Source: Diphasiastrum complanatum (taxonomy: Eukaryota; Streptophyta; Lycopodiopsida; Lycopodiales; Lycopodiaceae). Taken from it: a stretch of 64,000 bases of DNA. This document shows, piece by piece, positions 46,731-58,960 of the stretch (positions are counted from its first letter, which is position 1; every line of letters starts with the position of its first letter). The stretch is taken from contig CM055095.1 in assembly GCA_029204225.1 (NCBI GenBank), forward strand, positions 37,534,597-37,598,596, given 5' to 3'. A model generated the notes under the pieces. That model was not told where the DNA came from and ran no database searches. It saw only the letters and a program-made list of their open reading frames with translations. Made by a program: the position numbers and the translations under genes.

Positions 46731-48775
46731 AAAATAGAAGTAAATTAGTAGTACAAGTTTGTAGATCGAAGCCGCGTACTCTAAGCTATTTCTGAGCGAC
46801 TAAATAAATGTCTGAATTAAGCGCAACTACTGATAAGTAGTAAGCGCAATAGAAATCTCTAATCAACTCTAAAGAACTGAGCTAGAATGCTCAAGAGTGT
46901 TCAAGCTCGCAGGCTTGAGAGAGAGCTAACTATTCAATACTTGATCTCTTAGTTAAGATGTTGAAATATGAATAACTATTTATACTAAGCAATTAGGTCG
47001 TCAAATGCGGCTGCTAGTTGGCTGGAGTCGGCTGACATTCATCCAGTTCTTCTCAAAAGTTGCTTGTTGATAAGCGATGACATTTGGCCAGTTTGTCTGC
47101 ATAAATAAACGTGACTGTCACTCTGCAGAAATGAACATAACTGTCATCAGTGAGAAAGCGGAAAATGTGATTTTTGTGAGAAATGTGACAGTGTCGCAAA
47201 ATCTCATTTTCTGAATATTGGGGTAGCCCCACACTTTGCCAAAGTCATTTCCTTAACATTTGAAAAAAGCGACACTGCATTTTTACTCGCAATTCCTGAC
47301 AGGCGAAAAATGCACAAAACACGCCACTACTTTTTTATTCGGAACTTCCAGTTCTGTATCTTATTCTACATTTTTCTGAAAATACATTCGGATAATCATA
47401 TTTAATAACTGTGCAACCAATAGATCTTCTGATAGACTTTTACACATCACTTCACCCCTCTTTTTTAAAGAAATTTCCAATTTCTCGAAAGTTAACCGGA
47501 TGACACATGAACATATCTGAAAAGTCTTGAATACTAAGTGCCTTCCCAAAAAGGATTCGCTCTATTATACACATGACTTTTCCTTTGAACATTTTCAGCA
47601 TGAGTGACAGTAAACATCATCCATCTAAGATCTATCTATGCATAAGAGATAATCTGGGTTTTAAGAATTTGAAAATACAAAAGACTCAAGAATTTATTCA
47701 AAGTTAATTCGCATGATAACAATCCTTCAGAAAATAAATGATTCCACACTTGAAGGATCATATGAAATTTGTCTGATATCAAGTATCTCAGAAATTTTAA
47801 AGAAGTGAGGGTTCTAAAACGATGAGAAACAACTTTAAGAGTTTTATGATTTTGTATATTATGAGACACCCACATTGGGACCCAGACTAAACCTCAAAAT
47901 TTCACAAAATACCCATAACAATAAACCAATGGCTTTTTTTTTTCCATATCGCGAATAGGTACTAGAATTTGCCACTGATAATCAGATCTTTACAACCCTA
48001 GAATTTGCTTTCCGAAATTACTGATGTCCCATACCACCAGCTCTTCCTTCTAGAAAATCCTTAACCGCCTTATTCTGATATTCCAGAATTCAATTAAACC
48101 TTTTGGATTTCCTATACCATGTATAGGCACATATCTGACACAAGCAAAACACTGAAGAATCCATTAGTTTTGTTTTTGATGAATAACAATAATCCATTTA
48201 TGAAACTATGATTTAACAAGAAGGATCATTCATGGTTAAACTTACAATCACATTACGAATCCAGTCTGGTTAATAACAAGTTTTCAAAATCCCTTCAAAC
48301 TAAGAGTTTTAACTCTAGGAATAAGGCTCTATCTTGTACTAATGGAACGAATGTGATCAATATATCCATTCTCTCTTCGTATATTACAATTCACACTCAA
48401 AATTAAGGTCATTCTCATGGTCAGAAAAGATATCAATCAAAATTTCAACTAGATGAACTTTCTCATGGAATTACATCCACATTTAGTATTATCCAATTTT
48501 TCACAGGGATTTTCAAAACCCAAATTACATAACACATGCACATTTACTATCTCTAATGTCAATTTCTTCCTCCCTTAAAAATTTTCAGTTCCCTGAAAAT
48601 TTCACCCCATTAAGGTCTAAGGAATTCTCATAGACATATAGAAAATCAGTTTCCCTTCATATTCACCTGGCTTTAGCATTAATTCATTAATGTTTGTCAA
48701 TCAAGGTGTACAAAATATGAAATGACATGAAAGAAAAATCCTCAATATTGATTGTATGCTCTCTAATTCAGTATG

Positions 48776-48779
<4 letters not shown>
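46731..48779. other. AT-rich tract with a dispersed repeat segment
   Basis: The segment 47440-47680 repeats 29255-29510. On the minus strand, AAAGAGGGGTGAAGTG near 47455 is polypurine-tract-like. The remainder has no recognisable frame or RNA. Confidence 0.4.

Positions 48780-48825
<46 letters not shown>
48780..48825. repeat. (AT)n microsatellite
   Basis: An uninterrupted AT run of more than 20 dinucleotides. Confidence 0.97.
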
Positions 48826-48829
<4 letters not shown>

Positions 48830-49595
48830 AATAAAGAGTTTCCTTCATTTTCCGGGTATTTCATATTATGTTACAGCTTAATATCACATTCAATGAATAT
48901 TGTGCTAAGACATTTCGCTCATTTATTTCTAAAGATCATAATCAATCAGAAATAAAATCACAAAAACAATCAGTTTTTAATGTTTTACCGATAGGGAAGG
49001 AAAAACCCAAAATACTTTTTAACAAATATTCTGGGAGCAATTCTCATCTCCAAGGTTAAAAAACGTTGAAACCCGAGCACCAAGAGACGGAACCAACGGC
49101 TTACAATTGCTCTGGAAACATCATGTTTCATGGCTGCCATAGGTGATCTGGCTGCGCTCTCCATTGCTTCAACAAAGCAGCGTTTTGGCTACAGTTCACA
49201 ATTTTTTCATTGTCTTCCACCGGCCCTAAATCCCGAACAGATCCAGTCTTGAGGATTAATCCTGAAGGGCGGAAAACAGCAGATCAGTGACCATTTGCAT
49301 AATGCTGGATCGAGCTTCCTATGCACTGCAGCCATCGCTGGGACGAATAAGAATTGCCTCTTCCATAGCTGCGTTGGATCTATTTGATTACGAAAGGACA
49401 TTGATGACTTTTTTTATTTTGCAAACTGTACCTCTGTTTGTCTTATGGTCCCAATCTTTATCCTTAAGCTGTAATAAAGTATCATATAACTAAAGGCTTA
49501 CAAAACAAAACACAATAAGATGTTCTATGCACATTTTCACTACCAAAACTTACTAAAAATGGATTTGCCTTTGATCAATGATTAATGCTTTTGTA
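48826..49595. other. Leader or internal start of a minus-strand LTR element, unassigned
   Basis: It lies downstream (minus strand) of a primer site. No gag could be recognised in the short frames. Confidence 0.35.
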
Positions 49596-49611
49596 CTTGG
49601 ATCTGATACCA
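49596..49611 (-). other. Primer-binding site (minus)
   Basis: The minus strand reads TGGTATCAGATCCAAG directly after the LTR end. Its first ten bases match the initiator-tRNA-Met-type site. Confidence 0.75.
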
Positions 49612-50134
49612 TGTGAAAGTACTGTACTTTAGCACCATAAATGGATTTACAAAAAATCCACAAGAGTGATTGGATGCATGCTTAACAATCTATCAAAAAA
49701 CTAGTCATCAAAAAGTTGATCTAGATTTGCGATTTGACAACCAACAAGCATTAACAATCAAAAGCATTGATCAATATTGAATCCGAGCCCACACATGTGT
49801 ACTATAGGCTGTAGTACGGCCTTCAAGCTGAGAAACAAGTAGAAATTGATTTGGTTGCATTTGGATCACAAAAACTCAATGTACATAGTGAACTAGCTTG
49901 AGATTGCCAATGAGCTCCAAAAATATTCTATCTTCTCACTATGGGAGCTTGGAATACATAGCAAATTCGACTTCCTTCTTGAAGTTAGGTGGATTAGCAT
50001 GTAATAAGGAAGTTAATTCAGTCTTCTTGCCCTAAAATGAAACTCTAGCTGGAACCCAATTATGTACAAAATTTACACTATTCTTCATGGCTTTTGATCA
50101 AGCTAGATTTGCCAGTTTTTGGCCGTTCTTCACA
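49612..50134 (-). repeat. 523-bp LTR with TGTGAA...TTCACA termini (minus)
   Basis: The minus strand starts TGTGAAGAACGGCC at 50134 and ends AGTACTTTCACA at 49612, followed by a primer site. The six-base inverted termini support both boundaries. No partner LTR was found in the window, so the element is truncated. Confidence 0.7.
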
Positions 50135-50211
50135 TGTTAGGGTAAAATAATTGGCTAAATATAAACGAGCACAGGTATTGTTGTGATTTTTTAGACACGA
50201 TCGGTATTAAG

Positions 50212-50808
50212 AATTAATGAAACAGGATGGTAGCTGGCGTACTCTTGGAAAGCATGGATCTGCTCAAGGGTTTCGAAAATGGTTCTTTACCTAATATGGG
50301 TTCAGGTATTGGTATGACATGGATTTGCCCCATATCTGAGTACCGATCCATGCTATCTCTTGTTTGCGAATTGCAACCTATATGGCATAGTTGTTTTTCA
50401 AATACATATGCTTTAACTTTATAATTGATATGGACTACTACCATAAAACTGATCCAAATGATGGAATGCCCAGATACGGTAATAATATAAGAAAGCCTAT
50501 CGCTATTAATCATGTTTACATAGGGAAGATTGGACTATATTTTTACGTCAAATATTTTATAAGTTGTTAAGCTGCTAAACTTATTTTGGACATGGATAAC
50601 AACTGACATTCAATGTTGACACCTGTCTTCCTCACTGTGCTAACTTGAGCGATTTTGTGTGGTGGGATGGTGGCAGATACCAGCTGGATGTCTTGAAATT
50701 TGTTTTGCTTTACAGTGCTTTTCTTTGAAGTATTGTATGCTTTCAGCTATGTTTTACCTTAATTGGGTTATGAATAAAGGTTTCAAAATTTTGGTCTTGC
50801 TTTGGCAA
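50212..50808 (-). repeat. Inverted Athila-like LTR fragment, interrupted by a nested element
   Basis: It matches 17085-17665 in reverse orientation. The match appears to resume weakly at 56277 on the far side of the 50809-56276 element, as expected for an insertion into it. Confidence 0.65.
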
Positions 50809-51600
50809 TGTTAAAATTGGCAAAAGCTAACTTGATCAAATTCGTAAATACCATTATGAGTAGTACATATCATCATTAGACATGTGTGGAGCCTGTTCCC
50901 ACATGTGAAATAAATGCATTTATCATTTAGATGAGTCATATAGGTTGTACCTACCATTTCATTTGAGATCTAGTGGCTAAAATGGCCAAAATCTAGTTTT
51001 CTAGCTATATGCCACTTGGCATCATTTTATTGGTAGGAAAAGCTATGTCACATGGATAGGAGTGATCTCACACGTGCCAAAGACTGCTCACATGTGTGAA
51101 AACATCAGTAGTAGGTGAGATTCAACTTGTAGTAGATATTTGTGCAACTCCCTATAAATTAGGAAAAATCAAGGGAGGTGGCTATAAGTTAGAAAACTTG
51201 GTCCGTGTGCCATATTGATGATTATTGGTGGATCCTTTGATGAGTAGGCACTCTCACACGTGCCAAATCAGCTGAGTAAGCATCAGCTCTTGTGTATATA
51301 TGGTGGCTCATCTGGTCATAATTAACAAGAAAGCTAAATCTTGGTTTTGGTGCATTTCTTGAGTAATAGTGTACTTCATTATTTGCTGGTAGTACGTACT
51401 CTGACAGGTCTTCACACGTGTGAAACCAGCAAGTACAAGTTTTGATCATATTTGATTGTTCTTGTTAGATTTGTTGATGTAGATTTGATCTAGTGCTATG
51501 TAATCTTGTGTAGATTGGTAGATCAATCTAATCTAACACCCAATCACACTTGTGGATCTGATTTGGATCCATTCTTGGTCCTTTTTGCTGTACTTTGACA
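50809..51600 (+). repeat. 5' LTR of the nested non-autonomous element (792 bp)
   Basis: It starts TGTTAAAATTGGCAAAAGC and ends GTACTTTGACA. It is near-identical to 55428-56276 apart from two blocks (about 12 and 45 bp) missing here. It contains several ACACGTGT-type palindromes. Confidence 0.95.
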
Positions 51601-51613
51601 TCGTATCAGAGCC
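51601..51613 (+). other. Primer-binding site, initiator-tRNA-Met type
   Basis: TCGTATCAGAGCC differs at one base from TGGTATCAGAGCC and abuts the LTR end. Confidence 0.85.
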
Positions 51614-53444
51614 AAGTACAAGTGCATTTAGGGCATTGATTTAAACTATACCCAAATTGGCAGGTTTTTGAAAACAAGCTAATATTAAGGTAGTGAGTGA
51701 GGTTGAATGGATAGCTAGAACCATCATATTTGTACCAAATCTTGCTGTGGGCTGTAGGTGTACTTTCCACACGTGTGGGGCCGTACAGGACCTGTTTTTT
51801 ACAGTAAAATTCAGTTTGGTTCATTTTGAGCTTCATACACCCAATTTTGAGTCAATTTAGTGCATTTTTTAGGCTTTCACTTGATTGTTTCTAATTCATT
51901 GATTTGTTCTTGGTTTAGATCAATCATGTAGATGGATTAAAGCTTGTTTACAGTACATTGAAGTTGATTCTCTGATTTTTTGAGTGTACATTGAAGTTGA
52001 GAGAGAAAGAGTCCTATAAACCAAAGATTAAGGAGTGATTTGCAAGGGGAGTGATTGAAATCCATTATACCTTCATTCTAGATTTGTTCAAGAGTGAAAG
52101 GGCCGAGTCTAGAAGCATATAAATGCTAGAAGACACTCTTGGATCAGTCCTCCAAGTGAAATCTTGGTGAATTTCTAAAGCACAAACACTCATAAAGGCA
52201 AAATCTACTTATGTGATAAGAATTGTTGGCAAGTACTAGGAGAAAAATTTGAGATCCAAATCACATTGTTCACCTCTAATCAAGTGTGTGAGTATGTTTT
52301 TTTGGCTTGAATTAAAGTCATAAAGGTGAGTGAGGCATATGTGTTGTGGTTGATCCAAAATTTCTAAGAGATCCTTCCTTTGTAGAGGGCAAGAACTAGT
52401 AACTCAATTCTTGACTTTGGTGAAAAATTTGTCTTCTTCATTGTGATCAAATCTTGCTAGTGGCATTAGCTCCTTGTAGGCACATATCTTAGTGAGAGAG
52501 AAGTATCACATTTCTAGAAATTTGAATTTCATTCCAACTCTAAAGAGGTAGAGTCATTGGTACTTGGTAGAGTCCAATAGGGGTGAATGAATTCAATTTT
52601 TTGAGCAAAATTTTGACATTATATGTATGAAACTCAAATAAGTTCTATTCAACTTTCTTTGTGAGAGTGTGAGGGTCAAGTTGTGATCCCATTGGGAGTC
52701 TAGAACATGGAGGAGTCCATATTTGAGTGTTCATGCATGGTTGGGATCTTTGTGAATCTCTAGATGTCTAAAGTTTAAGCTTGGTGAAAAATTATTGACA
52801 TAGATTGTTATCAAACCATTTCATGTCCATTCCAAATCTCAAGAGTGAGATTCTTTGGGTCAAGAGGGATTCCAAAAGGGGTGATTGGTTCTGATCTTTG
52901 TGTGTTTGAATCAAGTATACATGTCAAGTTTTTGTGATCTAGTGTAGATCCTTTTTTGTGAAAATTAGTGGTTTAATTTGTTGTCAAATCAAATCAAATT
53001 CAATCCAAATCTCAAGAGTGAGATTATTTGGGTCAATAGTAAATCCAAAAGGAGTGACTAAGTTCGATTTTCAAGTATTTGAAACAAAACCCATACTTTG
53101 TTCAAGAATCTCAAAAGTTGAGAGAACTAGTCAAGAGAAAAGGAAAATCTAGGTGTCAAATCTTTTCAAATCCATTCCAACTCTCAAGAGGAAGATTCAT
53201 TGGTATTTTTGAGTCCAATAGGGGTGTTTGGATCTGATTTTTGTAATTTGATAGAGTGCTTTTGTCTTAGTGATCAAAACAAAGATTAGTTTCCAATTGA
53301 CTAGGTTGAAAGAGATATGATTCAAATTTGTGGTCTAGATCTTGTGTAGATCCTTCTAGATTGTTGAATGTGTTCAAATCTAGTTTCTTGAGAGTCACAA
53401 ATTACATTTTGAAAAGTCATATCACTAGGTTTTACTTCCTCATC
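51614..53444 (+). other. Leader of the non-autonomous element
   Basis: A non-coding leader with repeated blocks: CTCAAGAGTGAGATT and similar words with GGGTCAA...AAAGGGGTGA recur at about 52540, 52840, 53010 and 53180, roughly 170 bp apart, suggesting diverged tandem repeats within the leader. Confidence 0.55.
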
Positions 53445-55223
53445 ATGGCATCAATAGGTGGCAACCTATTGGAGGCAAGTAAGGATCCTAAATTCAACCT
53501 TTGTGGCAAGAGAGATCATTTTGTCTCAAGATGCTACAAAATGAAGACCAATCCATCCAAGGAGAACCAAAGCAAGGGGGCCGAGGTGAAGGATGGAGCT
53601 TCAATTTCAAAGTGCAAAGGAAAGAAGGACAAATCCAAGGAAAGGTGTTTCCTTTGTGGAAAGATGCATGAGGCTTGGAGTCTCACAAGGACTTACAAGA
53701 TTTGTCTTCAAAAGTCCATCATCACACATTTCAAACCTTTAGAAGTTTTTCATTTGGAAGTGCATTGTTTGGTTCAAGATGCAAAGATAAATGTCACTTT
53801 CATTAATGTCACTTGGATTTATTTCATGTCCTTAGAAAGCATTTTGCTTAGAACTTTAGAAAAGTTCAAATTTATTGTTATGATCCAAGAGAAACCAAGA
53901 AAGATTAAGGAGGAGCAATCAAAAAATGAAAATAGTTTCATTTATGCTCTCATGAAATCTTATGAAGAACTATTTTGCTTTGAAGAGATTTTTGTATCTC
54001 AAAGGTGGATTAAGGCAATACTAGTTGAGTGTGATGCCTTAATAGATAGCAAAGCATGTTTTCCTTGTAAACTTACAATGAATATGAAGTCAAGGAAATA
54101 GAAATGTCTTCATAATGTACTTTTTGTTGGTTTCAAGAAGATCATGAATGATGTGTTCATTCATAATGTTGAAGATTGTAAATTTTCAATTTTAAAGGCA
54201 AGTTGTAAACTTCTTATGAGAATAAGTGAAGCATCCAAAGTGGACACTTATATCCATAAGCAAGTAGTTAGCCTTATTGAGATGGAAATACTTCTTGATT
54301 TCAATATTAAAAAAATCAAGCCAAGTTGTGGTGATTTTTGGACTTATGTTTCTAGCATAAGTAATGTTGATGATCATATCAAGTGCACATTATATGATCA
54401 TGTTTGTTGTGATTATTTTGAGACATGGAGGTCTTGGATTTCCATCAAGGAGGAGCACCAAGAAGTTGATCTTGACGAGTCATCTCAAGATTCAAGTGTG
54501 CCAAGGATTGAGGAGGAGAGTCATTCTCAAGTTATGATTCCAAAAAGAATATCAAGAGACATGGTTGAGCTCATATGGCTCAAATTTCAAGGGAAAAATG
54601 AGCACATTTCAAGTAGTATACATCTCATTCTTGTTTCTCTTATGTCATTTGGTGAATCAGTTTGCTTTAGTGAGACTTTTGCATCTCAAAGTTGAAGTAA
54701 AGCCATACTAGTTGAGTATGATGTCTCTATTGAGAACATAGTTGATGTTCTTAATGATTTGAAATCGATTTTAGATCAATTAGAAAGCGAATGGTTATTT
54801 CCTCAAATGTATGCTCTTGAGTCTTGCAAGAGCAAGAGTGATTTGTCCACTCATAGTGTGAAAAATTGTCTTTTTTCATGTATTGAGGCAAATTGTAAAC
54901 TCTTTATGAGAGAAAGTGAATCATCCTCTAAGGAAACTTATCTCCATAATGAAGTATCTAGCCTCATTAGATCTGAGATTAGCATGGAAACCAAGCATGA
55001 AGATATGATACAAACTCTTTGTTATTATAGCATGCATAGTCTTGCCAATGTTGATGAGCCTAATCCTCGAGATCTTGGTAACATGATGTTGGATCTTTGT
55101 GATCCTCATGAGTCAAGAAGGACTCTTTATTTTCTATGGAGTTGTAGCTATTTTCAAGGAGGAGGAGCTTTTGGATCAACCATATGCTTCAAGGATGGAA
55201 CAAATCAATGGAAGAGGTGCTAG
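53445..55223 (+). pseudogene. Novel retroelement ORF: gag start, zinc-knuckle remnants, duplicated unknown domain
   Basis: The ATG at 53445 begins MASIGGNLLEASKDPKFN, like a copia gag start. It then passes straight to knuckle remnants (LCGKRDHFVSRC and CFLCGKMHEAWS), so the main gag domain is deleted. After a Lys-rich linker comes unknown sequence present twice with a ~690-bp period. Paired motifs are FVSQRWIKAILVECDALID against FASQS/SKAILVEYDVSIEN, and LLMRISEASKVDTYIHKQV against LFMRESESSSKETYLHNEV. Stops at about 54101, 54695 and 55223 split it into three frames (to 54101, 54144-54695, 54759-55223). I recognise no family for the duplicated part. It is Cys- and acid-containing and predicted soluble. 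Confidence 0.6.
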
Positions 55224-55427
55224 GATGGTGCAAAGCTCTCAAGTTCATCAAAAAAGTCAACATCAAAGAGGCATTATCATGGATACGGTGATTTCAGATC
55301 GACATCAAGCTCATTGGCTGATCTTCACACCTTTGAACCAACAAGGATCCATATTTGAATACCAATTCAACCCATGGAGTCAATCTCAATATCATCATAT
55401 TTTTATCAAGTTAGTTTTGAGGAGGAG

Positions 55428-56276
55428 TGTTAAAATTGGCAAAAGCTAACTTGATCAAATCTTGTAAATACCATTATGAGTAGTACATATCATCATTAGA
55501 CATGTGTGGAGCCTGTTCCCACGTGTGAAATAAATGCATTTATCATTTAGATGAGTCATATAGGTTGTACCTACCATTTTATTTGAGATCTAGTGGCTAA
55601 AATGGCCAAAATCTAGTTTTCTAGCTATATGCCACTTGGCATCATTTTATTGGTAGGAAAAGCTATTTCACATGGATAGGAGTGATCTCACACGTGACAA
55701 GGACTGCTCACATGTGTGAAAACATCAGTAGTAGGTGAGATTCAACTTGTAGTAGATATTTGTGCAACTCCCTATAAATTAGAAAAATTGTCTAAAATCA
55801 AGGGAGGTGGCTATAAGTTAGGAAACTTGGTCCGTGTGCCATATTGATGATTATTGGTGGATCCTTTGATGAGTAGGCACTCTCACACGTGCCAAATCAG
55901 CTGAGTAAGCATCAGCTCTTGTGTATATATGGTGGCTCATTTGGCCATAATTGACAAGAAAGCTGAATCTTGGTTTTGGTGCATTTCTTGAGTAATCTCT
56001 CCATTTGTCTTGTGATTTTATGCTTCTAATGGTTTCTAAGCTTAGTGTACTTCATTATTTGCTGGTAGTCCGTACTCTGACAGGTCTTCACACGTGTGAA
56101 ACCAACAAGTACAAGTTTTGATCATATTTGATTGTTCTTGTTAGATTTGTTGATGTAGATTTGATCTAGTGCTATGTAATCTTGTGTAGATTGGTAGATC
56201 AATCTAATCTAACACCCAATCACACTTGTGGATCTGATTTGGATCCATTATTGGTCCTTTCTGTTGTACTTTGACA
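55428..56276 (+). repeat. 3' LTR of the nested element (849 bp)
   Basis: It is preceded by the purine tract AGGAGGAG. It has two blocks (near 55789 and 56000) absent from the 5' copy, so it likely represents the fuller LTR. Confidence 0.95.
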
Positions 56277-57160
56277 GGAAAGATGAGCTATGTGTCATTA
56301 ATCTCTCTCTATGCATTCTTGTGGTGTAAATCCGACTATCCTTTGGTCGGGATAGTATCAAACCTTTACCTTATGTGGATTTGGCAAAACAGGTTTTTTT
56401 TCATGGTTTAGTCCTCAGGTTGGTTTCAAGATGTTGTTGATCTTGGTTACGGGGAGCCCCTCCCTCCCCCTAATCGATTCATTCAAACTTTTATTTGTTG
56501 TATGAAAGAGCTGTGATGTTGCATGGTTTTATTATTGAAATTCTTTTCGCAAGACATCTGTGATATCAGAGACCAATATAACTTTGAGTCTTGCCAAGCT
56601 GAAAACTGCCAGATTCCCATGATCCCTAGCTGTACTACTAAGTTCAAATCTGCTCGCACTACTTTTAAACTTTGGAGCTTACCCACTATGAACTTTCTTG
56701 CTCCCATACCAATTGAACTCTAGATATTACTTGCACATCTGATTGAAAAAGAGGTACAAACCTGCAAACTTGTTGCCCTGAACAAGAATACCTCACTTGA
56801 GACACTCATCGTCTTTGACAATATAATTCGCATGAACTTGATTGAACCTTCTCGTTGCCCTTCGGAGCAAACCTGGGCTCGAGTCTATGGACACTTTGAC
56901 ACCGGCTTCAGTAGAGTGAATATGCACCAAGACAAAATTTGAAACTGGAAGAGACCCTTCTTCAAATGCAGATGTGGTGACAAGTGCAGGAACAATTCCT
57001 CCATTGTCTATTATCATTGCTGGTTCTTATGATCGAGTACATGCATTCATTCAAATCTTGAAAGATATTGAAGTGGTCAATATGTTTACTTTTGAGCAAA
57101 GTTCAAGATCTAGCATCCTAGTGTTGGCAAATTGGTAAATTGTTGACAATGTAGGATCAA
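56277..57160. other. Flank of the nested insertion, unassigned
   Basis: The first ~40 bp continue the inverted Athila-like LTR weakly. A 74-codon minus-strand frame (56793-57017, IDNGGIVPALVTT) is protein-like but matches nothing I can name. Confidence 0.35.
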
Positions 57161-57688
57161 GGGTTGTATGCAAATCTTGTGGAGATACTTGAAGTATTTC
57201 AAGTTCAGGTTTTGCTCATTCAAATGGAGCAGAGAACACATCATTTTGGCATTCATTCACTCAAGGGCTTTCATGGATTGGAGATCTACAAAGGCAAGGT
57301 GGTGATGGAGGTTCATTCATGGAGATACATAGTGCATTCACTATGGGCATAGTGGAATGTGGAGGAGGCAATCAAACACTTGTTGGTTACTTTCACTTAC
57401 AACTTGTTTGCTGTTGTTTTACAGATTATTCAAAGGTGGATACATGGAGGAATCCTTCCATTATGATTCTATGTTCTTTTACATGTATCTTGTTCACCAT
57501 TATATGTAAAATTGATGTAAGAAATAGTGAAGCATCCTATATGGACACTATTATCTATATCAATTATGTTGTACTTCATATTTTACATATTAGAACACTT
57601 GAGAAGAGATCTATTATCATGGTGGAGATCATTCTTAGGTTGGAGCAAAGTAGTGCTGTAAAACTAGCAAGGTAAGTTGAAGAGGGAG
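57161..57688 (+). pseudogene. Related non-autonomous element ORF remnant (3' end)
   Basis: Frames contain WHSFTQGLS, GGDGGSFMEIHS, YSKVDTWRNPSIMI and VRNSEASYMDTIIYINYV. The first three match the minus-strand remnant at 5.9-6.3 kb. The last matches the duplicated domain at 54.2 kb (RISEASKVDTYIHKQV). It ends at a polypurine tract (AGAGGGAG) before the LTR at 57689. Confidence 0.55.
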
Positions 57689-58130
57689 TGTGAAAATTGT
57701 CAACATTTCCTAGCTAGTTTGAGGCCTAAATTGGCAATTTTTGTACATAGTTTTGGATCTAACATTTCACACGTGTGAAAGAGGCCTAGATACTTTTATT
57801 TTAGTATATATCTCATGTTGAAGAAGTTTCAAACTTCAGGACCTTCGAAATGATACCAAAATCATGTTATTTGGACATATAGGCCAAAATTGGCTATTTT
57901 AGGCTACTGGTGCCCTAAATTTGGGTCCTAAGTTCTAGAGAGAGGAGAGAGAGTCATCTCTCTCACCTATATTAGGCTGAAATTCGTGGAGAACAGGTTG
58001 GAGAAACTTATTGTATTGTTGAGAGAGATCAATAGATCATTGTCACAGTTTCTTCCTCCATTGAGAGCATTGCTTTGTGTATTGTCTTCAAGCTTTTGTG
58101 TATGGTCTAAAGAGATTTCCAAAAGTGGTA
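57689..58130 (+). repeat. LTR, TGTGAAAATT family (plus), right end uncertain
   Basis: It starts TGTGAAAATTGTCAAC after a purine tract and matches the minus-strand LTR fragment at 5457-5757. It contains TTTCACACGTGTGAAA, a 16-bp palindrome. No primer site follows, so it is a terminal 3' LTR or truncated. Confidence 0.5.
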
Positions 58131-58344
58131 GGCTGCTATCGTAGGGCTGGTATGCTATTGTTTTTGGCTGCCATCAGTACCTTTTATTAGTTTCTTTTGT
58201 CTCTTGAATGCTTTGTCAAGTTCATATGTATCAAAGGTAGCATTAGGATGCTTTGCCATTTCTAGCTTTTGTAGCTTGTTGTGCAAAGATCTTAGCCAAA
58301 TATTTTGGGAGTTTGGATCCATTCAAGATCCACTTTTTTCACAA

Positions 58345-58960
58345 GTGGTGGCTGTCCAGCGCCCTACTGCCCATCACTTTCGACGATTTCTTCATCATTT
58401 TTCACAGTTTTGGTGGAGGTTGTCCAGCGCCCTGCTAACCCATTACTTTCGTCGATTTTTTTGGCAGATTTTCATTGTTTTTGCAGATTTGGTAGCTATT
58501 GCCCAGCGCCCTACTACCTCATCGTTTTTGACACTTTTTGTCACCGATTTGCTGTCCATTTTTTGATATTGATTGGAGGCTATCCAACGCCCTACTACCA
58601 TCTCATTTTCAGTGGTAACGCATCACTTTTGTTGATTTTTTCGGCAGATTTTCATTGTTTTTGCAGATTTGGTAGCTATTGCCCAACACCCTACTACCTC
58701 ATCATTTTTGACACTTTTCGTCACCGATTTGCTGTCCATTTTTTATATTGACTATTGGCTATTCAGCGCCCTACTACCATCCCATTTTTCGCGGTTCTTT
58801 TCACCGACTTGCTGTCCGTTTCGGCTATTGATTGGAGGCTGTTCGGCACCTTACTTTAGCACCTTTTTTCAGCCTATTCTTCTACATATTGTGGATCTTG
58901 GTAGTTGCTGCCCAGTGCCCTATTATCTTCAGGTTTTACCTCTCTTTGTTGGCACTACCG
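58345..58960 (+). repeat. Tandem array with CAGCGCCCTACTACC cores
   Basis: The core CAGCGCCCTACTACC or close variants recurs at about 58360, 58420, 58502, 58580, 58682, 58766 and 58910. A higher-order ~180-bp unit is obvious (58440-58619 against 58620-58795), sharing GGCAGATTTTCATTGTTTTTG and GTCACCGATTTGCTGTCCAT. Several frames are open across it because the sequence is T/C-rich, so the open frames are not evidence of coding. Confidence 0.85.

Larger units (their letters stand above)
50809..56276 (+). mobile_element. Non-autonomous LTR retrotransposon carrying a duplicated novel ORF
   Basis: The element has all the structural marks: paired TG...CA LTRs (50809-51600 and 55428-56276), a primer site (51601-51613), a polypurine tract (AGGAGGAG, 55420-55427) and a near 5-bp target duplication (GGCAA before, GGAAA after). 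It sits inside an inverted Athila-like LTR. Protease, integrase and RT are absent, so it must have moved with borrowed enzymes (inference). A ~1.8-kb leader precedes a gag-derived start and a tandemly duplicated unknown sequence. Confidence 0.92.

Noticed and set aside
56793-57017. Minus-strand frame reading IDNGGIVPALVTT, reminiscent of an armadillo repeat
   Set aside because: Only one short segment resembles the motif and no second repeat is present; too weak to call a gene.
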